Assembly (NCBI GenBank): GCA_900551245.1
Contig: URVC01000029.1
Span: forward strand, 1-51,103
Reading direction: 5' to 3'
Origin: an uncultured bacterium
GTDB taxonomy: Bacteria; Verrucomicrobiota; Lentisphaeria; Victivallales; Victivallaceae
DNA length: 51,103 nucleotides
Of this stretch, positions 1 through 9,224 are shown in pieces. Below the pieces are notes generated by a model that was not told where the DNA came from, ran no database searches, and worked only from the letters and a program-made list of their open reading frames with translations. Each line of letters opens with the position of its first letter. Positions within the stretch are counted from its first letter, which is position 1. Made by a program: the position numbers and the translations under genes.

Positions 1-97
1 TGCATCCAGAACCATCATCTTTCAACTTTTTCTTTTCCTATGGGATGGCTGTGAATTAATTGCATTTTCAAAACCGCTGAAACGAATCCCTTTCATC

Positions 98-1846
98 ATG
101 AATATTCTGAAAAAATTTCTCTCGTATTACCGTCCGTACCGGACTCTTTTCTGGTGCGATATGGGGTGTGCTCTGACGGTCTGCGCAATCGATCTGGCGT
201 TTCCGCAGATCCTCAAGTTGCTCACGACCGGACTCTTTACCGAAGGAGCGGAAGCGATATTTAGAACCCTCTGGCTGATCGGCTGCGGTCTGTTGCTGAT
301 GTACGTCATCCGCTACGGCTGTCAGTATTTCATCACCACCTGGGGGCATGTGATGGGCGCGCGCATGGAGAGCGACATGCGGCAGGATCTCTTCGATCAC
401 TACCAGCGGCTCAGCTTCTCCTATTACGACCGCAACAATACCGGAGAAATGATGTCCAAACTGGTGAGCGATCTCTTCGACATTTCCGAACTCGCTCATC
501 ACGGCCCGGAAAACATCGTCATCTCTCTGCTCAAAATCATCGGTTCTTTTGCAATTTTGATGTTCATCAACGTGCCGATGACGCTGATTCTGCTTGCCGT
601 GACGCTCCTGATGGCTGTCTTCTCCATCCGCAAAAACCGGCGGATGCACGCGGTTTTTTTGGACAACCGGCGCAAGATCGCCGGCGTCAACGCCCGAGTT
701 CAGGACTCCCTCTCCGGCATCCGGGTGGTGAAATCCTTCGCCAACGAGGAGTTGGAGCGGGGCAAGTTCAGCCACTCCAATCTGCAGTTTCTTGACTCCA
801 AGGTGAGCAACTACAAGGTCATGGGCAGTTTTCATGCTGGAAACGGGTTCTTCCAGGGGTTGCTCTACACCTCGATTCTGGTCAGCGGCGGCTGGTTTAT
901 CGCCCGCGGCACCCTCGCGCCCGGGGAGCTGGCCATCTACGCACTGTACATCGGGATCTTCATCAACCCGGTCGAAGTGCTCATCAATTTTACCGAGCAG
1001 TTCCAGAAGGGGTACGCCGGATTCAAACGTTTTGTCGAGGTGATCGAGACAGTGCCGGATATCATCGACCGGCCGGGCGCGCATCCTCTGCGGGTGACCG
1101 AAGGGGAGATCGTGTTCGATCAGGTTTCGTTTCATTACGACGCCGGGCGGGAGATTTTTCACAACCTCAATCTCCGCGTCGCTCCCGGCCGGACGCTGGC
1201 GCTGGTCGGCCCCTCCGGCGGCGGAAAAACGACGCTCTGCTCTCTGGTGCCGCGCTTCTACGATGTGACCGGCGGCAGAGTGCTGATCGACGGGGAGGAC
1301 ATCCGCGATGTGACGCTCAAGTCGCTCCGCGGTGCAATCGGCATTGTGCAGCAGGAGGTGTATATGTTCTCCGGCACTCTGCGCGAGAACATCGGCTACG
1401 GCAGGCCGGGCGCCACCGACGAAGAGATCATCGAAGCGGCGAAGCGGGCGAACATTCACGATTTCATCATGTCGCTGCCCGACCAGTATGATACCTATGC
1501 GGGGGAACGCGGGGCGCGCCTCTCCGGCGGGCAGAAACAGCGGATTTCGATTGCGCGGGTTTTCCTCAAGAATCCGAAGATTCTGATCCTTGACGAGGCG
1601 ACCAGCGCGCTCGACAACGAGAGCGAACGGCATATCCAGAGCGCGCTCGAAGAGCTTTCGCGCGGGCGGACCACCATCGTGATCGCCCATCGGCTGAGCA
1701 CGATCCGCAACGCCGATGAGATCATCGTCATCAACCATGCCGGAATCGAGGAGCGCGGCACCCACCGCGAGCTTCTCGAGCGTGACGGGCTCTACGCCCG
1801 CTATTACCGGATGCAGTTTGAAGGCGCCGATGAGCTCGGATATTGA
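98..1846 (+). CDS. ABC exporter, fused permease and ATPase (MsbA-like)
   Basis: This 582-residue half-transporter would work as a homodimer in the inner membrane, using ATP to export a lipid, peptide or drug. Residues 1 to about 310 form the membrane domain, with hydrophobic segments near 20-40, 55-80, 140-180 and 250-295. The ATPase domain follows: Walker A GPSGGGKTT at about 371-379, signature LSGGQ at 475-479, Walker B ILILDEA at 495-501, and H-loop IAHRLST near 530. Length is normal for the family. The upstream 97 bases show no strong promoter, and the ribosome-binding site is weak. It stands alone, so the substrate cannot be inferred. Family assignment is firm; the substrate is unknown. 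Confidence 0.93.
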   Translation: MNILKKFLSYYRPYRTLFWCDMGCALTVCAIDLAFPQILKLLTTGLFTEGAEAIFRTLWLIGCGLLLMYVIRYGCQYFITTWGHVMGARMESDMRQDLFDHYQRLSFSYYDRNNTGEMMSKLVSDLFDISELAHHGPENIVISLLKIIGSFAILMFINVPMTLILLAVTLLMAVFSIRKNRRMHAVFLDNRRKIAGVNARVQDSLSGIRVVKSFANEELERGKFSHSNLQFLDSKVSNYKVMGSFHAGNGFFQGLLYTSILVSGGWFIARGTLAPGELAIYALYIGIFINPVEVLINFTEQFQKGYAGFKRFVEVIETVPDIIDRPGAHPLRVTEGEIVFDQVSFHYDAGREIFHNLNLRVAPGRTLALVGPSGGGKTTLCSLVPRFYDVTGGRVLIDGEDIRDVTLKSLRGAIGIVQQEVYMFSGTLRENIGYGRPGATDEEIIEAAKRANIHDFIMSLPDQYDTYAGERGARLSGGQKQRISIARVFLKNPKILILDEATSALDNESERHIQSALEELSRGRTTIVIAHRLSTIRNADEIIVINHAGIEERGTHRELLERDGLYARYYRMQFEGADELGY

Positions 1847-1849
1847 AAG

Positions 1850-1874
1850 GGAGTCTCATTTTTTTTTGGACTCC
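1850..1874 (+). terminator. Possible hairpin after the ABC exporter
   Basis: GGAGTC (1850-1855) pairs with GACTCC (1869-1874). The nine-T run lies in the loop rather than after the stem, so this is not a classical intrinsic terminator. Confidence 0.25.
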
Positions 1875-1984
1875 ATTGATTGATTTGCTGTTTCAGTATA
1901 TTTGTCAAAATTGCCCAAGCGTATCTTCTGTTATGAAATTATACTAAGGTGCGGAACAACCATTTATCCAAGGGAGTGTCAACG

Positions 1985-4429
1985 ATGTTCTGGAAGAAGC
2001 TGGATCTTGAAGTCTCGCTTAAGCCGTTTGCCGACCATTCTGAGGCCGGAATCCGGGCTGTGGGGCAGAAGATTTTTTCACAGTGGCGGACAATGATTGA
2101 GAATGCCGAAGAGGTCTCGCTGATGTTCTGGGCCGCCGACGGTTCGGAAATTCTCGAATACAACGGGAAGATGGAAGACCGTTTTGAATGGTGCAAGTGG
2201 ATCGGCGTCGCCAATCCGCACGGCGTCTCCTCGAACGTGCCGCCGGATCAGAAAACCATCCACGAACACCCCCGGTACTATATGGAGAATCCGCCGGAGT
2301 TCACCTACGGGGACTTCAAACGGGTGATCGACGTGTTGCGCGAGCAGTTCCGGGAGATGTACGGCAGACGGTTGCGGATGGGGGCGACCTTCGATTCCGG
2401 GCCGGAGTTCGCGGTCTCCGACTTCAAGTACAAGCGTCACCCGGAGATCTGCCGCGGTTTCTGCCTGGGCGGAAAGACCTTCGTCTGCTGCTACACCACG
2501 CTGCATGCCGACGACCGCTCCTACGCCGGGTTCCCGCAGGGAATTCCGGAGGGGACCTCGTTCGGCACCTTCCTGGGGCGGCAGGCGCAGCGGTATCTTA
2601 CGGATATGGGGTTCGACTACTTCTGGCTGTCGAACGGCTTCGGTTTCGGCATGGAGACCTGGGGGGCCTGCGGAGCAATCTTCAACGGGCAGAAATTCAA
2701 CCCGGAAGAGGCGCACGCGACCAAGGAGGCGATGTTCCGATTCTGGAACGACTTCCGGCGGGAGTGCCCCGATTTCCCGCTGGAAACGCGCGGCACCAAC
2801 CTCACGACCGGCATGGATCTTGCCAGCGACGCCACGCCGACCCGCGAAATCTACCGAGAGGTGCATGACATCGAAGCGCCGGTCAATTCGCCGTGGGCGG
2901 CGCTGAACGGTGACTTCGGCATGGAGCTTGCCGGCTGGATGAGCCACATGGCGGAACTGCCGAAAGGGAAGGGGTATCCCTTCCGCTACTACATTCACGA
3001 TCCCTGGTTCGTCAACAGCCCCTGGCTGGACCGTTACAGCCGCAGTCCCTACGACATCTATCTGCCGCTCTCGGTCACCCGGTTGCGGGGGGATGGCTCG
3101 GTGGAGGCCTCCAATGCGCTTCATCTGCTCTCGATCGACGACTCCTACGGGCGGATGCCCGATCTGGTGCCGGTGGAGGTTTCCGGATATCTGTACGATG
3201 CGGAATGCACGCAGGCGGACGCCGCGGGGCCCTTCATCTGGGTCTATCCGTTTGAGGAGTACCACAACGAGGTTTACGCGGGGCGTCGTCTCGAGCAGAT
3301 TTTTGCCGACGACTATCTGATCCGCGGCGCGATCAACGCCGGATTCCCGGTCAACACGGTGATTTCCAGCACGAACTTCGTCAAGGCGGTTGAATCCGGC
3401 GTGGAGTTCCGCGACCGGGTGCTGGTGATGTCCACGATTTTCGACATCACGCCGGCGGTGCTCGCCGCGGCGGAGAAGCATCTTTGCTCCGGCGGCAGGA
3501 TTCTCTTCTACGGCCCGGCGCGCGGGGAAGCGATTGAAAAACTGCTCGGCGTGGTCCCGGCCGCTCCGATCGAAGGGGAGATGGTGCTGGAAGGGGTTGA
3601 AGCGTTCAGCAAGTGCAATGCCGTCCGCCACCTGCCGGTCTACTCCGGCGGGCCGCTCGATTGTGTGGCGGATCCCGCTGCCGGTGCGGAGATTCTGGCG
3701 GAGTACGTGCAGGAAGGCGAACGCCGTCCCGCCGCCCTGTACCGCACCGTCGGCAAGGGTGGAATTCTCTGGATTCGCGGCACGAACTCCTTTGAGATCC
3801 AGCCGGGGCACTACAATCCGACAGCGTTTGCGCAGGATCGTTATTTCTACTGTGAGAAACTGTTCCGTTACCTGCTCGGGCGGGTCGGCTACGAGATCGA
3901 ATTTCACAAGGTCGATCCGCTGCTGCCGGATGACTGCATGACGTTGCGCTGGCACGCGAACGGGCTCTATCTGGTTGCCTATTCGAAGAACACCACGGGG
4001 GATCGCTCCTTCCGCTTCCCGGACGGGGCGCCGGTGTTCAGCCGCTGTGACACCGTACTGCGGAACAACCATGCCGTCTATCACTGCGAGCGGGCGGTCA
4101 ATCAGGAAGGGCGGATATTCGTCACCGGCGACGATTCGGTGATCACCTGCCGCGATGTGCCGCAGTGCTTCCCCGGCATTCAGCGCCGGATTGAGGTGGA
4201 TGGGCTGAAGAATGCGACCGTGGTCTATCGCCCGGATGTGTTCGAGGGAATGACCTTCAATTTCAGCAGCGGAAAGGAGCTGACGAATTCCTCGCTGTGG
4301 TCGAAGTCGGAGTACCAGGCCGAACTGGTTCACGACGCGATCGGGCCGAAATTCATCCTGCGGAACGTTACCGGGATGCTGGTGATTTCCCGCGGCGTGC
4401 GTTGTGAAGCCTGCGCTTCCGACCGCTGA
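1985..4429 (+). CDS. Orphan putative TIM-barrel glycosidase-like protein
   Basis: I do not recognise a named family for this 814-residue protein. The start is the ATG at 1985, which has AAGGGAG just upstream; a GTG at 1949 is in frame but has no good site. No signal peptide is visible, so it is probably cytoplasmic. The first 380 residues are rich in Trp, Tyr, Asp and Glu with motifs such as DYFWLSNGFGFGMETWG and NSPWAALNGDFGMELAGW, which look like a TIM-barrel glycosidase. From about residue 430 comes a Rossmann-like stretch (FRDRVLVMSTIFDITP, then GGRILFYGPARG) resembling the GATase-like domain of GH42 beta-galactosidases, then a beta-rich tail. Glycosidase function is inferred from this layout and from the sugar genes nearby. 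Confidence 0.55.
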   Translation: MFWKKLDLEVSLKPFADHSEAGIRAVGQKIFSQWRTMIENAEEVSLMFWAADGSEILEYNGKMEDRFEWCKWIGVANPHGVSSNVPPDQKTIHEHPRYYMENPPEFTYGDFKRVIDVLREQFREMYGRRLRMGATFDSGPEFAVSDFKYKRHPEICRGFCLGGKTFVCCYTTLHADDRSYAGFPQGIPEGTSFGTFLGRQAQRYLTDMGFDYFWLSNGFGFGMETWGACGAIFNGQKFNPEEAHATKEAMFRFWNDFRRECPDFPLETRGTNLTTGMDLASDATPTREIYREVHDIEAPVNSPWAALNGDFGMELAGWMSHMAELPKGKGYPFRYYIHDPWFVNSPWLDRYSRSPYDIYLPLSVTRLRGDGSVEASNALHLLSIDDSYGRMPDLVPVEVSGYLYDAECTQADAAGPFIWVYPFEEYHNEVYAGRRLEQIFADDYLIRGAINAGFPVNTVISSTNFVKAVESGVEFRDRVLVMSTIFDITPAVLAAAEKHLCSGGRILFYGPARGEAIEKLLGVVPAAPIEGEMVLEGVEAFSKCNAVRHLPVYSGGPLDCVADPAAGAEILAEYVQEGERRPAALYRTVGKGGILWIRGTNSFEIQPGHYNPTAFAQDRYFYCEKLFRYLLGRVGYEIEFHKVDPLLPDDCMTLRWHANGLYLVAYSKNTTGDRSFRFPDGAPVFSRCDTVLRNNHAVYHCERAVNQEGRIFVTGDDSVITCRDVPQCFPGIQRRIEVDGLKNATVVYRPDVFEGMTFNFSSGKELTNSSLWSKSEYQAELVHDAIGPKFILRNVTGMLVISRGVRCEACASDR

Positions 4430-4449
4430 ACGGAACCGGTTGCATGGAT

Positions 4450-4486
4450 GGCGGGAGGGCGATTGTTCGTTCTCCCGCCGTTTTTT
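4450..4486 (+). terminator. Rho-independent terminator
   Basis: A perfect 8-bp stem, GGCGGGAG (4450-4457) with CTCCCGCC (4472-4479), is followed by G and six T residues. It ends the transcript of the putative glycosidase. Confidence 0.85.
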
Positions 4487-4531
4487 CCGGAACCTCATGG
4501 GAAAAGAAGATTTTTTTTCTTCAACTTTTGC

Positions 4532-4570
4532 AAAAAACCGCCGCGGAACGGGGATCCCATTCCGCGGCGG
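4532..4570 (-). terminator. Rho-independent terminator of the epimerase/oxidoreductase operon
   Basis: An 11-bp stem, CCGCCGCGGAA (4538-4548) with TTCCGCGGCGG (4560-4570), is followed on the minus strand by six T residues (complement of 4532-4537). It lies just past the minus-strand oxidoreductase stop. Confidence 0.85.
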
Positions 4571-4592
4571 TTTGCGGTTTTCAGACAGGCAC

Positions 4593-5693
4593 TCAGTCGT
4601 CGAGTTCGCCGTCTTCCAGCCCGAGCGGAAGCGGCGCGGGCTGCTTGCAGGTCGATTCCAGCATCACCTTGGCGCCGAGCTGGCTCGACTTGTCGAAGGC
4701 GAGCATGATTTCCAGCGCGTGGAACGCGAGTTCGCCGGAGGCGCGGTGCGGCCGGCCCGACTTCAGCGCGTTGATGATGTCCGCCGCGCCGATGCTGCGC
4801 GAATTGGTGGTGTAGCCGTGCGAAAGCGGGCACTCCACCCAATCCTGGTAGCCGTTGCGGAAGATTCTCACCGGGCCGCCGAAGGTGTTCGGGTCGGGCA
4901 CCTGAAGCGTTCCCTCGCTGCCGTAGATCTCAATCGGCGCGTGGCCGTGCTTGTAGACCTCAAAGCTGGTGATGACGGTGATCAGCGCGCCGCACTGGAA
5001 TTCGATCACGCCGGTCAGGTGGGTGGTGACGTTGATCGGGTAGACGTGCGGAACCGTGTCCGGACCGCCGACGCGGGTTTCCGAACCCTTGGTCGTCATG
5101 GCGGTGACGCTCTTCGCCGGACCGAGCAGGTTGATGAGCGCGGTGATGTAGTAGGGGCCGAGGTCAAGCATCGGACCCGCGCCGTAATCGAAGAAGAAGG
5201 GGGCGTGTGCCCACTTTTCCGGACCGCGGCCGAGCACCATCGCGGTACCGGCGATCGGCTTGCCGATCCAGCCGTCGTCGATCAGCTTGCGCGCGGTCTG
5301 CTGGCCGCCGCCGAGGAAGGTGTCGGGAGCGCAGCCGATGCGCAGGTTCTTTTCCGCGGCGAGCTTCATCACTTCGCGGGCCTGATCGAGGTCGACGCCG
5401 AGCGGTTTCTCCGAATAGGCGTGCTTGCCGGCGCGGAGGATCTGCATATCGACTTCGGCGTGTGCTTTCGGCACAGTCAAGTTGATGACCAGTTCGATCG
5501 AGGGATCGGCGAGCAGTTCGTCGACAGTTTTGGCGGGGAAGAGGTTCTCGTGCGCTTCTGCCTTCTTCTTCGCGACTTCCATATCAATGTCGGCGCAGGC
5601 GGCGATTTCGATATTGCCGAACCGCTTGGCCGCGTTGAAGTAGGTGTCGGAAATCATGCCGCAGCCGATGACACCGATTCTGGTTTTGCTCAT
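4593..5693 (-). CDS. Gfo/Idh/MocA family oxidoreductase
   Basis: This 366-residue protein is an NAD(P)-dependent sugar or inositol dehydrogenase of the Gfo/Idh/MocA type, cytoplasmic. The N-terminal Rossmann fold has GVIGCGMISD at 7-16, and the conserved EKPLG, whose lysine is catalytic in the family, lies near residues 95-100. The C-terminal alpha/beta domain includes GGPDTVPHVYPINVTTHLTG. An AAGGAG site precedes the ATG at 5693. It lies 25 bases downstream of the TIM-barrel epimerase gene and shares its transcript. This pairing is typical of routes that oxidise, rearrange and reduce uncommon sugars. The exact substrate cannot be read from sequence. Confidence 0.92.
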   Translation of the reverse strand: MSKTRIGVIGCGMISDTYFNAAKRFGNIEIAACADIDMEVAKKKAEAHENLFPAKTVDELLADPSIELVINLTVPKAHAEVDMQILRAGKHAYSEKPLGVDLDQAREVMKLAAEKNLRIGCAPDTFLGGGQQTARKLIDDGWIGKPIAGTAMVLGRGPEKWAHAPFFFDYGAGPMLDLGPYYITALINLLGPAKSVTAMTTKGSETRVGGPDTVPHVYPINVTTHLTGVIEFQCGALITVITSFEVYKHGHAPIEIYGSEGTLQVPDPNTFGGPVRIFRNGYQDWVECPLSHGYTTNSRSIGAADIINALKSGRPHRASGELAFHALEIMLAFDKSSQLGAKVMLESTCKQPAPLPLGLEDGELDD

Positions 5694-5718
5694 AATTCAA
5701 ATCTCCTTGCTGAAACGA

Positions 5719-6477
5719 TTAGCGGTTGCCGATGGTGAGGCCGCTGGTGGTCAGGTACTGATAGCTCTTCTTCATGGCGCGGTACATGTCGATCACGCAG
5801 TTGTCGAGCTCGACGATGACCCACTTGACCAGCTTGGGATCGACGGCGGCGAGGATCTCCGGAATCGGCAGTTTGCCGGAGCCGAGCGGCAGCATCGGGA
5901 TATCGGGATCGAGCACGCCGTCCTTCATGTGGACGAGGATGGTCCGGTCGCGGAAACGCTTCATGACCTCCACCGGGTTCACCTTGCCGAAGTTGGCCGA
6001 CCAGTAGCAGTCGAGTTCGAACTTGACCTTCGGGCAGAGTTCGGCGTAGATGTCATAGGCGAGGCGGTCGCCGACCATGTCGAACTCCCAGTAGTGGTTG
6101 TGCTGGAAGAGGGTGATGCCGGCGGCCTCGAGTTTTTCCTGCATGGCGTTGGTGAGTTCGGCGGTACGCTTGATGTCATCGAGGGTCTTGAAGTCGGCCT
6201 TGCCGTATCCGCAGACGGCGGTTTTGAGGCCGAGTTCCCCGAGGGTGTCGATTGCTTCCGGAATCATTTCGACCGAACGGAGCCAGGGGCCGTGGGCGGA
6301 GCAGACCTCCATGCCGAGATCGTTGACGATCTTGCGGAATTCTTTCGGCGAAAGGTTGTAGAACCCGGCGGGTTCCACGCCCTTGAAGCCGATGATGGCC
6401 ACGAGCTTGAGCATGTCGACGAAGTCTTTTGCACACTGGTCGCGGAAGGAATAGAGCTGCACTGCGGTCTGAAACAT
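5719..6477 (-). CDS. Sugar phosphate isomerase/epimerase (xylose isomerase-like TIM barrel)
   Basis: This 252-residue protein begins MFQTAVQLYSFRDQC, the usual opening of AP-endonuclease-2-type sugar isomerase/epimerases. Metal-site residues typical of the family are visible in FQHNHYWEF, FELDCYWSANFG and ILVHMKDG, where a divalent metal would bind through Glu, Asp and His. It probably acts in the cytoplasm as a 3-keto-sugar hydratase or epimerase partner of the downstream oxidoreductase. GAGG lies four bases before the ATG. It is the first gene of a two-gene operon divergent from an AraC regulator, so it is probably induced by a sugar through that regulator. Confidence 0.9.
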   Translation of the reverse strand: MFQTAVQLYSFRDQCAKDFVDMLKLVAIIGFKGVEPAGFYNLSPKEFRKIVNDLGMEVCSAHGPWLRSVEMIPEAIDTLGELGLKTAVCGYGKADFKTLDDIKRTAELTNAMQEKLEAAGITLFQHNHYWEFDMVGDRLAYDIYAELCPKVKFELDCYWSANFGKVNPVEVMKRFRDRTILVHMKDGVLDPDIPMLPLGSGKLPIPEILAAVDPKLVKWVIVELDNCVIDMYRAMKKSYQYLTTSGLTIGNR

Positions 6478-6629
6478 TTTACCTCACTCCCATGTTTCGG
6501 TAAATTTTCTTCTTTTTGCAAAAAACATATTGCAAAAAGCTGTTATATATATATTTTATTACGAAAACGGGAAAACGCAATTAACAAAATCTATGTTTTT
6601 TTTAACCATCTGTCTATTGCGGGGGGAAG
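6478..6629. promoter_or_regulatory. Divergent promoter region with TTGCAAAAA repeats
   Basis: This AT-rich spacer separates the epimerase operon (minus) from its AraC regulator (plus). A minus-strand promoter can be read as TTGCGT (6575-6580), 16 bases, TAAAAT (6553-6558). On the plus strand TTGCAA (6530-6535) faces TATTTT (6552-6557). The palindrome TTTTTGCAAAAA (6513-6524) and a second TTGCAAAAA (6530-6538), 14 bases apart start to start, are candidate AraC half-sites. Promoters are read by eye; the operator role is inferred. Confidence 0.5.
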
Positions 6630-7415
6630 ATGAGCGAAATCAATGTCCCTGTCAAATTGTGCGGTGTAGGTTTCTACAGCGCGCCGTCGGACCGGATTGT
6701 CCGGTCGGTGGGAATCGGGCCGGGGGAAGAGCTCTGCGAGGTGCTGACCGGCGGGAAGGTTTTTTTTGAACAGGACGGGGAGCTGCGGACCTTCGGGCGC
6801 GGGACGATTTTCTGGCACATTGCCGGGGATGAAACCATCTGCCGGACGCCGCCGGAGGATCCCTACCGCTGCCTGACCATCCGGTTCTCCGTTAAGGAAG
6901 ATCGGCGGGTGATGCCGCGGGTGTCGCGCTGGACGGATGAGGCGGGGTTCGGGGATTTCGTCAACGAAGCGATTCACCGCTTTCACGACGAGGCGATCGA
7001 CCGGGACATTCTCTGCGACTATCTGCACCGGCGTCTTTTGTGGGAGGCCTATCTCGGGAACCGACGGAATCGTCAGGCCTCCTATCCGAAGCCGCTGGTG
7101 CGGGCGCTGGAGCTGCTGCACGGCGCGGACACCTTTCACTTCAGCGTCAGTGAGATGGCCCGTCATGCGGGGGTGAGCGAACCTTATTTGTACGCGTTGT
7201 TTTCGCGTCATCTGCACAGCAGTCCGCACCAGTATTTGCTGAACTACCGGCTGCGGCTGGCGCGGACCCGTCTGGCGAGCAGTGATGACAACATCAAGGC
7301 GATTGCCGAGGCGTGTGGATTTGAGAATCTGGAGAGCTTCTACCGGGCCTTCCGGCGCAACACCGGGATGCCGCCGGGGGAGTTCCGGCGCAGTCAGCAG
7401 CCGGCGGATGCGTAG
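6630..7415 (+). CDS. AraC family transcriptional regulator
   Basis: This 261-residue regulator has an N-terminal cupin-like sensor domain (about 10-140) and two C-terminal helix-turn-helix motifs. The second HTH contains IKAIAEACGFENLESFYRAFRRNTGMPPGEF in positions about 220-250, the standard AraC signature. A GGGGGGAAG site lies directly before the ATG. It is transcribed away from the epimerase/oxidoreductase operon and is its likely sugar-responsive activator. Length and domain order are normal. The effector is unknown. Confidence 0.93.
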   Translation: MSEINVPVKLCGVGFYSAPSDRIVRSVGIGPGEELCEVLTGGKVFFEQDGELRTFGRGTIFWHIAGDETICRTPPEDPYRCLTIRFSVKEDRRVMPRVSRWTDEAGFGDFVNEAIHRFHDEAIDRDILCDYLHRRLLWEAYLGNRRNRQASYPKPLVRALELLHGADTFHFSVSEMARHAGVSEPYLYALFSRHLHSSPHQYLLNYRLRLARTRLASSDDNIKAIAEACGFENLESFYRAFRRNTGMPPGEFRRSQQPADA

Positions 7416-7506
7416 GAGCGAAGCCGGGTTCCCGGACCGGGCGGGGCAGGGGAGGGGAATGAGACGTTTTTCTCAGAAAAAACATCGCGCCGCGACAGGG
7501 GGGAAA

Positions 7507-7535
7507 TTGTATTTCCGCCGAATGGACAGTATATT
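7507..7535 (+). promoter_or_regulatory. Sigma-70-type promoter of the restriction-modification operon
   Basis: TTGTAT (7507-7512), a 17-base spacer and TATATT (7530-7535) form a good promoter about 130 bases before hsdM. The preceding 90 bases (7416-7506) hold nothing I recognise. Confidence 0.65.
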
Positions 7536-7626
7536 CAAAACAGGATGAGCGTTGCGGAACCATCGGGGGATGCTTGTGGCATATGATGAGGATCAGTTTA
7601 CCTCCCCAGCCGGTGCGGCGACGGAA

Positions 7627-7642
7627 TTCCCCGCGCGGGGAA
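7627..7642. promoter_or_regulatory. Perfect palindrome in the hsdM leader
   Basis: TTCCCCGCGCGGGGAA is a 16-bp perfect palindrome 22 bases before the hsdM ATG, inside the untranslated leader. It could be an operator or an RNA hairpin near the ribosome-binding site AAGGAAG. No partner regulator is encoded next to it. Confidence 0.45.
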
Positions 7643-7664
7643 AAAGAGAGGATGTAAGGAAGCT

Positions 7665-9224
7665 ATGACGAAGGAACAGGAACGCAACGAACTTCACCGC
7701 ACCATCTGGCAGATCGCCAACGATCTGCGCGGCAGTGTGGATGGCTGGGATTTCAAGGCATACGTACTGGGGATGCTCTTCTACCGGTTCATCTCGGAGA
7801 ATTTGACCGCCTATCTGAATTTGGCGGAACATGAGGCCGGCAACGCGGAGTTCGACTATGCCGGAATTTTCGACGAAATGGCGGAATTCGGGCGGGCGGA
7901 GACCGTGCGGGAGAAGGGTTTCTACATTCTGCCCTCGGAACTCTTTGTCAACGTCCGGGCGCGGGCGAAGGAGGATCCGAATCTGAATGAGACATTGAGC
8001 CGGGTGTTTCAGAACATCGAAAATTCGGCGAAGGGGGCGGCCAGCGAGGACGACCTGAAGGGACTTTTCGACGACATCGACGTGAACAGCAACAAGCTCG
8101 GCCCCACGGTGGCGAAGCGCAATGAACTTCTGGTGAAGATTCTGAATGCGATCGGCGATCTGCGGCTCGGCACGTTTACCGACAACACGATCGACGCCTT
8201 CGGCGACGCCTACGAGTTTCTGATGTCGATGTATGCGAGCGCAGCGGGGAAATCGGGGGGCGAGTTCTTCACGCCGCAGGAGGTTTCGGAACTGCTCGCG
8301 CGGATTGCGGTCGCGGGGAAGAGGGAGGTGAACAAGGTGTACGACCCGGCCTGCGGCTCGGGTTCACTGCTCTTGAAGTTCGCGAAGGTGCTGGGGGAGG
8401 AGAATGTGCGGCAGGGCTTCTTCGGGCAGGAGATCAATCTCACGACCTACAACCTCTGCCGGATCAACATGTTTCTGCACAACATCAACTATGAGCGGTT
8501 CGACATTGCGCACGGGGACACCCTGACCGACCCGCGCCACTGGGATGAAGAGCCGTTCGACGCGATCGTCTCGAATCCTCCCTATTCGATCCGGTGGGCG
8601 GGGGATTCGAATCCCCTGCTCATCAACGACCCGCGTTTTGCGCCGGCGGGGGTGCTGGCGCCGAAATCGAAGGCGGATCTGGCGTTCACGATGCACATGC
8701 TCTCGTGGCTTTCGACTGCGGGGACGGCGGCGATCGTCGAATTCCCCGGGGTGCTCTACCGGGGCGGTGCGGAGGCGAAGATCCGGAAATATTTGCTGGA
8801 GAACAATTATGTCGACACGGTGATCCAGCTGCCGCCGGATCTCTTTTTCGGGACGACGATTGCGACCTGCATCATCGTGTTGAAGAAGAGCAAGCACGAC
8901 AACAGCGTGCTCTTCATCGACGCCTCGGCGGAGTTCGTGCGGGAGGGGAACAAGAACAAGCTTTCGGAAGCGAATCGGGAGAAGATTTTCGAAGCGTTCG
9001 TCAAGCGGGAGGAGGTGGAGCACTTCACCCGGCTGGTGAAGAATGCGGACTTGATTGCGAACGACGCCAACCTCTCGGTTTCCAGCTACGTCGAGCCGGA
9101 GGACGACCGGGAGGAGATCGACATTCACGAGCTGAACCGGCAGATCGCCGGAATCGTCGCCCGCCAGAACGAACTGCGCACCGCCATCGACGCGATCGTT
9201 GCGGATTTGGAGGAGAAACGATGA
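7665..9224 (+). CDS. hsdM: Type I restriction-modification methyltransferase subunit
   Basis: HsdM, 519 residues, methylates adenine in the target chosen by HsdS, using S-adenosylmethionine, and is also part of the restriction complex. An N-terminal helical HsdM domain (about 8-150) precedes the N6-adenine methylase domain with the AdoMet motif DPACGSG at 227-233 and the catalytic NPPY at 304-307. Length matches the family. AAGGAAG precedes the ATG. Its stop overlaps the next ATG as ATGA at 9221-9224, so downstream cistrons are probably translationally coupled. GC content is high here and falls sharply after the gene. Confidence 0.96.
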   Translation: MTKEQERNELHRTIWQIANDLRGSVDGWDFKAYVLGMLFYRFISENLTAYLNLAEHEAGNAEFDYAGIFDEMAEFGRAETVREKGFYILPSELFVNVRARAKEDPNLNETLSRVFQNIENSAKGAASEDDLKGLFDDIDVNSNKLGPTVAKRNELLVKILNAIGDLRLGTFTDNTIDAFGDAYEFLMSMYASAAGKSGGEFFTPQEVSELLARIAVAGKREVNKVYDPACGSGSLLLKFAKVLGEENVRQGFFGQEINLTTYNLCRINMFLHNINYERFDIAHGDTLTDPRHWDEEPFDAIVSNPPYSIRWAGDSNPLLINDPRFAPAGVLAPKSKADLAFTMHMLSWLSTAGTAAIVEFPGVLYRGGAEAKIRKYLLENNYVDTVIQLPPDLFFGTTIATCIIVLKKSKHDNSVLFIDASAEFVREGNKNKLSEANREKIFEAFVKREEVEHFTRLVKNADLIANDANLSVSSYVEPEDDREEIDIHELNRQIAGIVARQNELRTAIDAIVADLEEKR

